Shown here piece after piece: positions 56,695 to 64,000 of a stretch of DNA of 64,000 nucleotides. A program made the position numbers and the translations under genes. Position 1 is the first letter of the stretch; each line of letters opens with the position of its first letter. Source of the DNA: an uncultured Prevotella sp. (GTDB lineage: Bacteria; Bacteroidota; Bacteroidia; Bacteroidales; Bacteroidaceae); NCBI GenBank assembly GCA_900540375.1, contig UQFS01000011.1, positions 1 through 64,000 on the forward strand, written 5' to 3'. The notes under the pieces were generated by a model. That model did no database searches. It was not told the origin of the DNA and saw only the letters and a list, made by a program, of their open reading frames with translations.

Positions 56695-59600
56695 GGCGGA
56701 TATTCTTGATAGTGAAACCATAGCGCCACTCACGCGGAGTGATGGTGTATGGCGTGTGCACTTGGGCGCCCCACGTGTTGTCGCCGCCCACTCCCATCTG
56801 TCTATGGTCGATGTTCAGCCATACCATGTCTTTCTTCACGATGCTGCCACCATGGACATTTCGCACCATAGCCGGCACATATTCTATGTCTTCCATAGGG
56901 AAGTTCCAAGCGCTGACGCTCAGCGGGGCGTCGCCATATACCATGATGCCGTGACCGTCCTTGTCGGTGAGCGTTACCCAGCGCACGTCACACTTGTTGC
57001 CCGTCTCTTGGGCGCGTGGATAGGGATGATATTGGCTCCATACCGAGGCGGTATATCGGCCGATGAAGGCACCACTCTTGCGGTCGGCATAGTTCTCCTG
57101 CGGTCCCCGTCCGAGCCACGTCATCGTGTCATACTGTCCCGGCATCAATAGGCGCATGCCCAGGCGCGGCATCTCCGGCAGAGTCTTGTCGCCGGGCAGA
57201 AAATGGAATCCGACATGCACGCTGCCATCACCCTGAATGGTATAACGCAGCGTGAGACGGCTCTGCTGCTCGGCAAGGTCGAAATATTCTGTCAGTACCA
57301 CACAGGAGTCTGTTTTCTCTACTGTCAGCGACTTCAGCAGTGCGTGCTCGCCAGCGTGCTTCCACGTGCCGCAACGCACCAACGTGCCATTGGCGACATC
57401 GTTGTCGGTGAGTGGACGCCAGAAGTTGGGCTGCAAGCCTTTGAGCAGCATCTCACGGTCGTCATATTTCAGCGACTCCCATTGTCCATCCTTGGCATTG
57501 AAGCGCATACTGAAGCCATCACCACTGACGAGGACATGTTTTTTATCCTGTTTCACCTGGAGCAGGGCGCTTACCGCCGACCGATTCATTCTACCACCGG
57601 CAGCGACCTCCTCAACCGGCCATGAGAATTGGTCGGCAGCCACCTCGGTTCCCTCAGGCAGCAGCGCTGTGGCTCCCCGGCGCACGGCACGGAGCGTCAG
57701 CCAGGCTTCGCGGGAGCCATGCGGCAGAACGGGGTGCCCGAGGTTGATTACTATCGTCCCCGTTGTGTGAGGAGCAATGGCTGGCAGAGGCTGAGAACCA
57801 TGGGCAACCTCCTTGTCATCAGCCAAAAGCGACCAGTGCAGGTCAAAAGCATCAAGCGATGTAAAGTCATACTCGTTGGTCACTGCCACACGATGGTCAG
57901 AGAAGGGAACCGGAGAGAAATGAATGTTCTGATAGACATGACGGACCTGATAATAGTGGGGATGCGGTGTGCGGTCGGCAGCCACCAGTCCGTTGCAGCA
58001 GAAATTGGAGTCGTTGTGGACACCGACAAAGCCCATGTTCCCACCATAGGCCCAGATGTCGTGACCGAGACTGTCCTTGCGGGCAAAGGCTTGGTCCACC
58101 CAGTCCCAAATGAAGCCACCCTGCAGCTGGTCGTTGTGGCGGATGACCTCCCAGTAGTCATCCAGATTACCCTCACTGTTGCCCATGGCATGCTCATACT
58201 CGCAGAGGATGAGCGGCCGACTGTCACGCTGGTTGGCATGACGCGCCAGCTGCCAGATGCAGGCGTACATCGGACAGTAGATGTCCGACTTACCCTGATA
58301 GCCGCCACCCTCATACTGCACGGGGCGTGTAGCGTCGAGTTGCTTGGCCATGTCATAGTTATCATTGAAGAGTTTGCCGTCGTCCGACTCGTTTCCGAGC
58401 GACCAGATGATGACACTCGTCTGGTTGCGGTCGCGGAGCATCATGCGCCGCATGCGCTCATGAAATGCCGGACGCCAAGCGTCGTGTTTTGCAAAGGTGC
58501 CATAGGGCGTGTCGAGGATGCCATGGCACTCGATGTTGGCCTCATCGACGAGGTATAGGCCGTAGCGCGTGCAGAGGTCATACCATTCCGGGTTGTTGGG
58601 ATAGTGGCTGCAGCGAACGGCGTTGATGTTCGCAGCTTTCATCAGCCGAATATCTTGTAACATACTCTCCACGCTGATGGTGCGTCCCTGTAGGGCGTCA
58701 TGCTCATGGCGGTTGACACCCTTTATCTTCAGCGCCACCCCGTTGACAAGGAGCTGTCCGTTGCGTATTTCCACATTGCGGAAGCCAAAGGGATGAACAA
58801 AGGACTCCATCTCCTGCCCTTTGGCATCGAGCGTCGTCACCACGAGCCGGTAGCAGACTGGCTGTTCAGCACTCCACGCCCTCACAGCTCCCATGTCGTG
58901 ATGGATGGCCAAGAGAGTGTCGGCAGCAGACCGCAGACGGAAGACCTTCTTCAAGATGGTGGAGCCGTCGGGCGTCAAGAGCGTCACGCGCGTGACATAG
59001 CCTTTCACGGGACGATGCATACTCAGGTTCAAATCGAAGACACCGTCGCGATAGCCATTGGTGAGCCTGGCCGTCAGGCGGAAGTCAGAGACACGGGTAT
59101 GGGGGCGGGCCTGGAGGTAGACGTGACGCTCTATGCCGCTGTATTTCCAATAGTCTTGGTCTTCGAGATAGGAACCATCGCTGAAGCGGATAACGCGTAC
59201 GGCCAGACGGTTGTTGCCCGGACGCAGCCACTGCGTGATGTTATAGAGAGATGGTAGGCGGCTGTCCTCACCATAGCCTGCAAAATGACCGTTGACCCAC
59301 ACGCCATAGGCCGACTCTACACCCTCGAAGTCGAGGAAGATGTCGTCACCCTGCCAGCCCTCAGGGACGGTGAAGTCACGGACATAGTCGCCCACGGGGT
59401 TATAATCCTGGGGCACGTAAGGGGGATTGGGCGTGAAGGGATAGCTCACATCGGTGTAGATCGGGGCGTCAAAGCCCTGCAGCTCCCAGCTCCCGGGCAC
59501 TTGGATGGTAGCCCAGTGGTTGACATCATAGCCGGTGGCATGACAGTCGGCAGGGGCTTCCGACATGTTGCGGGAGTAATGGAACCTCCACGTGCCGTCT

Positions 59601-59818
59601 AGGCTGACACGGCGTTCCACAGCCGCGTCTACGGCGAGGCGTGTGACATCGTCGAGGCTATAGCGCATCAAAGCGGCCTTCTCACTAATATACGGTGTAA
59701 AGTGGGCCGTCATGGGTTCGCGGTTGATGCCACACACACTGGGATCTTCCCAAGGATGGTCGGCGGCGGCGAGTGCCAGAGGCAACATCAGGAGGAAGAT
59801 TAAGAAATTACGGTTCAT
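56684..59818 (-). CDS. LacZ-type GH2 beta-galactosidase
   Basis: 1044 residues, five-domain LacZ length. Signal peptide MNRNFLIFLLMLPLALAA. Jelly-roll domain with WELQGFDAPIYTDVSYPF, Ig-like domain, TIM barrel with KGVNRHEHD, acid/base Glu477 (IIWSLGNES) and nucleophile Glu540 (LILCEYEHAMGNSEG). The C-terminal domain characteristic of LacZ includes WLGRGPQENYADRK. Export and the operon context suggest galactose removal from an extracellular or periplasmic glycan, not lactose use. It lies 75 bases after the exporter genes. Confidence 0.94.
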   Translation of the reverse strand: MNRNFLIFLLMLPLALAAADHPWEDPSVCGINREPMTAHFTPYISEKAALMRYSLDDVTRLAVDAAVERRVSLDGTWRFHYSRNMSEAPADCHATGYDVNHWATIQVPGSWELQGFDAPIYTDVSYPFTPNPPYVPQDYNPVGDYVRDFTVPEGWQGDDIFLDFEGVESAYGVWVNGHFAGYGEDSRLPSLYNITQWLRPGNNRLAVRVIRFSDGSYLEDQDYWKYSGIERHVYLQARPHTRVSDFRLTARLTNGYRDGVFDLNLSMHRPVKGYVTRVTLLTPDGSTILKKVFRLRSAADTLLAIHHDMGAVRAWSAEQPVCYRLVVTTLDAKGQEMESFVHPFGFRNVEIRNGQLLVNGVALKIKGVNRHEHDALQGRTISVESMLQDIRLMKAANINAVRCSHYPNNPEWYDLCTRYGLYLVDEANIECHGILDTPYGTFAKHDAWRPAFHERMRRMMLRDRNQTSVIIWSLGNESDDGKLFNDNYDMAKQLDATRPVQYEGGGYQGKSDIYCPMYACIWQLARHANQRDSRPLILCEYEHAMGNSEGNLDDYWEVIRHNDQLQGGFIWDWVDQAFARKDSLGHDIWAYGGNMGFVGVHNDSNFCCNGLVAADRTPHPHYYQVRHVYQNIHFSPVPFSDHRVAVTNEYDFTSLDAFDLHWSLLADDKEVAHGSQPLPAIAPHTTGTIVINLGHPVLPHGSREAWLTLRAVRRGATALLPEGTEVAADQFSWPVEEVAAGGRMNRSAVSALLQVKQDKKHVLVSGDGFSMRFNAKDGQWESLKYDDREMLLKGLQPNFWRPLTDNDVANGTLVRCGTWKHAGEHALLKSLTVEKTDSCVVLTEYFDLAEQQSRLTLRYTIQGDGSVHVGFHFLPGDKTLPEMPRLGMRLLMPGQYDTMTWLGRGPQENYADRKSGAFIGRYTASVWSQYHPYPRAQETGNKCDVRWVTLTDKDGHGIMVYGDAPLSVSAWNFPMEDIEYVPAMVRNVHGGSIVKKDMVWLNIDHRQMGVGGDNTWGAQVHTPYTITPREWRYGFTIKNIRHEK

Positions 59819-59893
59819 GATGATTCTGATAGTTAAGAGAAACTGGTAGGGGCACCAGCCTCTGGCACCCAGCCCTCCATTATTGTCAAATGT

Positions 59894-60496
59894 TCATAGT
59901 TCACAAAAGAAGGTGACGAGAAAAGGCACGCTGAAATCCATGCAGAAGCCGTGGAAGACGGAGAGCGTGGCGAAGTCCTTGCCACTGTAGCGCGTGATGA
60001 TGGGCAGTGTGGTATCCATCGACGTGGCGCCACCCACGCTGATGGGTGCCAAAGGTCCAAACCACCTCACCAGCAACGGCGAAGCGAGGAGGGTGAGCAG
60101 CTCACGCACGATGTTGGCCAGCAGCGCTACGGTGCCCAAAGCCGCCCCCCGGTACTCGGTGATGAAGATGCTCGACAGCGAGTAGTAGCCGAATCCGGAG
60201 CCGATAGCCAGGCTGTCGGTGATGCCCACCTGCGGCAGCAGAAGGCTGACGGCAAAGCATCCCGCCAACGTACCAGCCAAGGTGCACAGGGGCAGAAAGA
60301 GTAGACGGGGGGTGGTGTGACGCAAGGTGTGGAGGACCTCAGCGTCGCAGCCTATGCTCACACCCACACAGAAGATGAGGGCGCAGAGAGCCACGAAACT
60401 CACGGAGCTGTCGGCAACTTCCGTAGGCAGGAGATGGAAATAGCCGCAGAAGAGTCCGATGACAAAGAAAGCGAGGATGACGAGGCTACCCTTCAT
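59894..60496 (-). CDS. LysO-family exporter, C-terminal part
   Basis: 200 residues, nearly all membrane-spanning (about six segments). Conserved motifs of the LysO (YbjE, DUF340) lysine exporter are present: FCVGVSIG, IGSGFGYYSLSSIFITEY, NIVRELLTLLASPLLVR and GGATSMDTTLPII. The ATG at 60496 overlaps the stop of the preceding gene (ATGA); an upstream in-frame start at 60529 is less likely. E. coli LysO is one polypeptide; in Bacteroidetes it is split in two, as here. Its place inside a Sus-type operon is unusual. Substrate is inferred as lysine or a related amino acid. Confidence 0.85.
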   Translation of the reverse strand: MKGSLVILAFFVIGLFCGYFHLLPTEVADSSVSFVALCALIFCVGVSIGCDAEVLHTLRHTTPRLLFLPLCTLAGTLAGCFAVSLLLPQVGITDSLAIGSGFGYYSLSSIFITEYRGAALGTVALLANIVRELLTLLASPLLVRWFGPLAPISVGGATSMDTTLPIITRYSGKDFATLSVFHGFCMDFSVPFLVTFFCEL

Positions 60497-60762
60497 GAGC
60501 GTCCTCCCTTCACATAGCGCCACAGCCACATAGCCAAGAGGGCACTGCCCAAGGAGCCGCCCACGGAGAGTACGACGGCCTCAAGGCCGAGACGGCTCAG
60601 ACTGTGGATGATGTGTGGATTACCGCCCACCTCAATGCCCAAGAGAAACAGCAATGCCCAGATGAGCACCGTGGTAAGGGGCGACAGCCACCTCAACGTT
60701 TTCTTTCTCAGCATGCGGCCCACAAGGATGCCGCATGCCATCATCAGAATAATCTTCAGCAT
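60493..60762 (-). CDS. LysO-family exporter, N-terminal part
   Basis: 89 residues with three predicted membrane segments (MLKIILMMACGILVGRML; TTVLIWALLFLLGIEVGG; AVVLSVGGSLGSALLAMWLW). It corresponds to the first part of LysO and must combine with the product of the next gene. It starts 16 bases after the SusD gene, so it is almost certainly cotranscribed with susC/susD. Confidence 0.82.
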   Translation of the reverse strand: MLKIILMMACGILVGRMLRKKTLRWLSPLTTVLIWALLFLLGIEVGGNPHIIHSLSRLGLEAVVLSVGGSLGSALLAMWLWRYVKGGRS

Positions 60763-60778
60763 GGTTATCTTGTTGTAC

Positions 60779-62323
60779 TTATTTCTTTAGCGCGCCATTA
60801 TCGTTGAGCTCCTGCAGCGGAATGGGATAGAACGCCTTGTCAGCGGAGTAGCCGGTTCGTCCGGCAGCCTGCAGGGCCTCTGTGGTTTTACCCCAGCGGC
60901 GTAGATCATACCATCGCATGCTCTCCAGTGGAAACTCCAGCTCGCGCTCGTGCTCTATCTGTGCCTGCACCTCAGCCTGTGTGGTGCCTGTCATCGGCGG
61001 CATGTCGCCATGGACATGGCGCACCTCGTTGATGAGAGGTATGGCCTGGGCAGTCTGGCTCATACCGTTGAGGGCCTCGGCCTTCATCAGCAGCACGTTG
61101 GCATAGCGCATGAGCGGCAGGTTCAGAGCCGTGGAGCTCAGCGACAGCCCCTCATAGGTGGCGGGCATGAACTTGCGGAAGGCAGGACGGTTGTAGGCAT
61201 TGCCGTTGCCATCCTGGAACCAGTCGTCATAGTCGTATCCATAAACCTTTCCGGTGCCGTCGTTGAAATAATCGCACTGGAAGAAGATGGTGGCATAGAG
61301 ACGTGAGTCGTAGTCGCCCTTCGTCGAAGTCTTTCCTTCCTTCATATATTCGTTCATGAGCTGTGTGGAGGGCAGGATCTCGTCCCAGCCCCAAAGCTCG
61401 GAGCAGCCTATCCAGCGGTGCAACTGGGTGCGGTAGAGGGCACCGTTGGCATCGCTGAAGGAGTATTGCTGCTCGAAGATACTCTCCTTGCTGTTTTTCA
61501 GTGTTCCGTTGAACATATCGGTGAAGTCGCTGACGAGCTCATAGTCCTTGACTTGGTTGAAAGCCTCTACGGCATTGGTCAAATCCTGCTGCTTGTTGGC
61601 CGTCTCCTCATAGGCTCTTGTGAGCCAGGCCCAGCCCATGTAGGCATAGGCGGCCCCCGAAGTGGCACGCCCTACGTTGTCGTTGTCCCACTTTTGCGGC
61701 AGCTTGTCGGCAGCGGCCTTAAAGTCATTGATGATGAAGTCCCATGTTTCGGGACGCGGCGAGACATCCTTGTCGAGTGCTGATGCCTCACCCGATGTGA
61801 TATAGTGGTCGCGGATGATGATGTTCTGCCAGTTGAGCAGGAGCATCATGTGATAATAGCCGCGCAGAAAGCGGGCTTCAGCGATGAGGGCATCACGGTT
61901 GGCCGCGGATATCTTGTCTTCGCCCATAACACCTGCCTTGTCGATAATCTGGTTACAGAAGCTGATACCGGTATACATGTGGTCCCAGTAGGTGGTAAAC
62001 TGCGAGTTGCCGTTGGTATAGGTAAAGTTGTAGAGGTCCACCCAGTTCTGATAGTTCATGGCATCCTTACCCATGTTAATGTCGTCACCCCGATAGTCGA
62101 GGACGGGCCAGTTGACCTCGGCAAAGGTCCACATATCACTGGAGTAGTCCATGAGATACATCTGCGAGTAAGCCGACGACATAGCGTTCTCCACGTCAGC
62201 CTGATTGCGCCAGTAGTTCTTCGACGTGAGCTGGTCGGGAGGCGTCTGGGTGAGATAGTCGTCACAGCCTGCCACGGTAAGGGTTAGGAGCATGGCGAAT
62301 ATATAATAGAATATCTTTTTCAT
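60779..62323 (-). CDS. SusD/RagB-family lipoprotein (second locus)
   Basis: 514 residues. Lipoprotein signal ending VAGC (Cys20, MKKIFYYIFAMLLTLTVAGC). SusD features: the EARFLRGYYHMMLLLNWQNI helix pair, and a C-terminal ERELEFPLESMRWYDLRRWG / AFYPIPLQELNDNGALKK. It follows susC by 21 bases. It should bind the glycan or glycopeptide target of this locus at the cell surface. Confidence 0.93.
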   Translation of the reverse strand: MKKIFYYIFAMLLTLTVAGCDDYLTQTPPDQLTSKNYWRNQADVENAMSSAYSQMYLMDYSSDMWTFAEVNWPVLDYRGDDINMGKDAMNYQNWVDLYNFTYTNGNSQFTTYWDHMYTGISFCNQIIDKAGVMGEDKISAANRDALIAEARFLRGYYHMMLLLNWQNIIIRDHYITSGEASALDKDVSPRPETWDFIINDFKAAADKLPQKWDNDNVGRATSGAAYAYMGWAWLTRAYEETANKQQDLTNAVEAFNQVKDYELVSDFTDMFNGTLKNSKESIFEQQYSFSDANGALYRTQLHRWIGCSELWGWDEILPSTQLMNEYMKEGKTSTKGDYDSRLYATIFFQCDYFNDGTGKVYGYDYDDWFQDGNGNAYNRPAFRKFMPATYEGLSLSSTALNLPLMRYANVLLMKAEALNGMSQTAQAIPLINEVRHVHGDMPPMTGTTQAEVQAQIEHERELEFPLESMRWYDLRRWGKTTEALQAAGRTGYSADKAFYPIPLQELNDNGALKK

Positions 62324-62344
62324 GGCTTGTCTGATTGTAAGGTT

Positions 62345-64000
62345 TTAGAATGTTATCTGCGCACCGATGGTGTAGGAGCGCGTGAAAGGATAGATGAGGT
62401 TGTCGACACCGGTGTTGAGGACACCTCGTGAGAACTCGGGGTCTATGCCGTCGTAGCCGGTGATGGTGAAGAGGTTGTCGGCACTGACATAGAAGCGTAC
62501 CTTCTCCACGGTGTTTCTGAAGGCTTTCCACTTTGGTAGCGTATAGCCCACCTGTATCTCACGCATGCGCAGGAAGTCGCCATTCTCCAGGAAACGTGTC
62601 GACTCTCGTGAGTTGTTGTTCGGGTCCTGGTAGACGGCACGTGGCACGTCGGTGTTGCGGTTGTCAGTGGTCCAGGCGTTGAGGGCCGACTTGAGGAAGT
62701 TGGAGCCGCTGCTCATACCCTCATAGAAATAGCGGTTGCCGTTGTAGAGCTTGTAGTCAAAGGCTCCGCTGAGGGTGAAGTTCATGTCGAGGCCCTTCCA
62801 TGCACAGCTGAAATTGAGGTTGGCCTCCACCTTGGGGATACCAGAGCCGGAGTAGACTTTGTCGTCATCGTTGATGACGCCGTCACCGTTCATATCCTTG
62901 AAGCGTATATCACCGGCCACAGCATTGGGTTGCAGGCGCTCGCCCCGGGCGTTGACATAGGCCGCTGCCTCCTCATCGCTCTGGAAGATGCCGCCGGCCT
63001 GGTAGAGATAGAAGGCGCCGATGGGCTTTCCCACACGTGTCTGTGTGGGGAAGTGTTCGGAACCGTATTTCAAGCCCTGGCCATAGAGCACTTGGTTGGC
63101 GTCGGAGAGGGCCTTAACCTTGTTGCTCACCGTGCTGAGGTTGGCACCGACGGTATAGGAGAAGTCGCCAATGTGGTCGTTCCAGTTGAGTTCTATCTCG
63201 ATACCTGTGTTGCGCATCTTGCCCACGTTGAGAATAGGGCTGGAGAGACCCACAGAAGGAGCCAACTCCTTATAGATGAGCAGATCGGAAGTCTCGTTGT
63301 AATAATAGTTGATGTTACCTGAGAGTCGGTTGTTGAAGAGTCCGAAGTCGACACCGATGTTCTTAGTGTCCGTGGTCTCCCACTTCAGGTCACGGTTCTC
63401 CAGTCCGCGGGCTATGCTGCCAGCCCATGCTGAGTTGCCGGTACCGCGTACGTAGCCCTGGTACATTGTGTTGGAGGTGCTGATGAGGGCGAGGAAGGAG
63501 TAGTAGCCCAAGGCATTCTCATTGCCTAAGCGCCCCCATGAGGCACGGAGCTTGAGATTGCTGAAGGGCGTGCTCTTCGGGAAGAATGACTCCTCGGAGA
63601 TGCGCCAGCCAAGAGCCACAGAGGGGAAGGTGCCCCAACGACGTTCGGAACCAAACTTGGAACTGCCGTCACGGCGGAGGGTAAACTGCATGAGATAACG
63701 GTTGGCATAGTTATAGTTCAGACGCCCGAAGAAGGAAGCGCGGTTGTAGCGCCAGTAGGAGCCGTCGCCGCTGTAGGTGCCACCCTCACCGGCATCGACG
63801 GTGGGGAAGTCAGGTGAGAGGAAGCCGGCTGGCTGCTCGCTCTGCACGAGTTTGCCGTTCTCGACACGATAGACGATGGTCTTTCCCTCGACGGCGACAT
63901 CATCCCACTCATATTTCTTGGCGTCGATGGAGCTGCCGAGCATGACGTTGACAGAATGGCTGCCAAACTGCTTGTTGAAGTTGAGGACGTTGTCGAAGAC
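62345..64000 (-). CDS. SusC-type TonB-dependent transporter, partial (5' end beyond the window)
   Basis: The C-terminal 551 residues of a SusC protein. The frame stays open to the last base of the window (codons reading VFDNVLNFNKQFGSHSVNV before the internal Met at 63943), so the true start lies beyond 64000. Barrel features include RRDGSSKFGSERRWGTFPS, LKLRASWGRLGNENALGYYS, GDIRFKDMNGDGVINDDDK and the terminal SYTIGAQITF. It is the outer-membrane importer paired with the SusD that follows. Confidence 0.93.
   Translation of the reverse strand, partial: VFDNVLNFNKQFGSHSVNVMLGSSIDAKKYEWDDVAVEGKTIVYRVENGKLVQSEQPAGFLSPDFPTVDAGEGGTYSGDGSYWRYNRASFFGRLNYNYANRYLMQFTLRRDGSSKFGSERRWGTFPSVALGWRISEESFFPKSTPFSNLKLRASWGRLGNENALGYYSFLALISTSNTMYQGYVRGTGNSAWAGSIARGLENRDLKWETTDTKNIGVDFGLFNNRLSGNINYYYNETSDLLIYKELAPSVGLSSPILNVGKMRNTGIEIELNWNDHIGDFSYTVGANLSTVSNKVKALSDANQVLYGQGLKYGSEHFPTQTRVGKPIGAFYLYQAGGIFQSDEEAAAYVNARGERLQPNAVAGDIRFKDMNGDGVINDDDKVYSGSGIPKVEANLNFSCAWKGLDMNFTLSGAFDYKLYNGNRYFYEGMSSGSNFLKSALNAWTTDNRNTDVPRAVYQDPNNNSRESTRFLENGDFLRMREIQVGYTLPKWKAFRNTVEKVRFYVSADNLFTITGYDGIDPEFSRGVLNTGVDNLIYPFTRSYTIGAQITF

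Overview
The window looks like a chromosomal segment of a Prevotella-type member of the Bacteroidetes. The signs are SusC/SusD pairs, a hybrid two-component sensor with an AraC-type output domain, C-terminal tails of the type IX secretion kind, few Shine-Dalgarno sites, and promoters of the Bacteroidetes form (TTG, about 19-20 bases, then TAnnTTTG). The genus is inferred; no rRNA gene is present.

Layout. 1-2320: a very AT-rich stretch, an orphan ParA-type ATPase and a partner with an acidic disordered N-terminus; this may be a plasmid-type partition cassette or a remnant of a conjugative element. 2497-2677: tRNA-Ser(GCT) and tRNA-Glu(CTC). 2900-3271: a decayed copy of a dispersed repeat and a cut-off toxin gene that keeps its promoter. 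3373-8692: a one-component membrane regulator and a long RelA/SpoT protein whose hydrolase motif is lost. 8914-9455: an intact copy of the dispersed repeat.

9639-43366 is one large locus for rhamnogalacturonan I (pectin backbone). The minus strand holds the hybrid sensor and then two SusC/SusD pairs and a secreted protein, closed by a strong terminator. The plus strand holds two PL11 lyases (one fused to beta-strand repeats), a double CE12 esterase, a GH105-GH106 fusion, a GH28, a GH2 and another CE12. Together they cut the backbone, deacetylate it, clip side-chain galactose, and split the unsaturated disaccharides into monosaccharides. Paired 20-bp-spaced direct repeats in front of susC and in the divergent promoter region are candidate operators for the sensor.

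43528-44103 is a second intact copy of the dispersed repeat, followed by an AAA-ATPase/PD-(D/E)XK protein, a possible small RNA, and gltD/gltB (ammonia assimilation). A tRNA-Tyr(GTA) with a duplicated 3' end follows. 53192-64000 (minus strand) is a second polysaccharide-type operon: SusC (cut by the window edge), SusD, a two-gene LysO-type amino-acid exporter, a LacZ-type GH2, a YgjK-type GH63 glucosidase and an M43 metalloprotease. This mixture of glycosidases, a protease and a lysine-family exporter suggests a glycoprotein target. I propose, as inference only, the Glc-alpha-1,2-Gal-hydroxylysine units of collagen-like glycopeptides.

The two most unusual signals are the dispersed repeat built around five 22-bp palindromic units, and this second operon.
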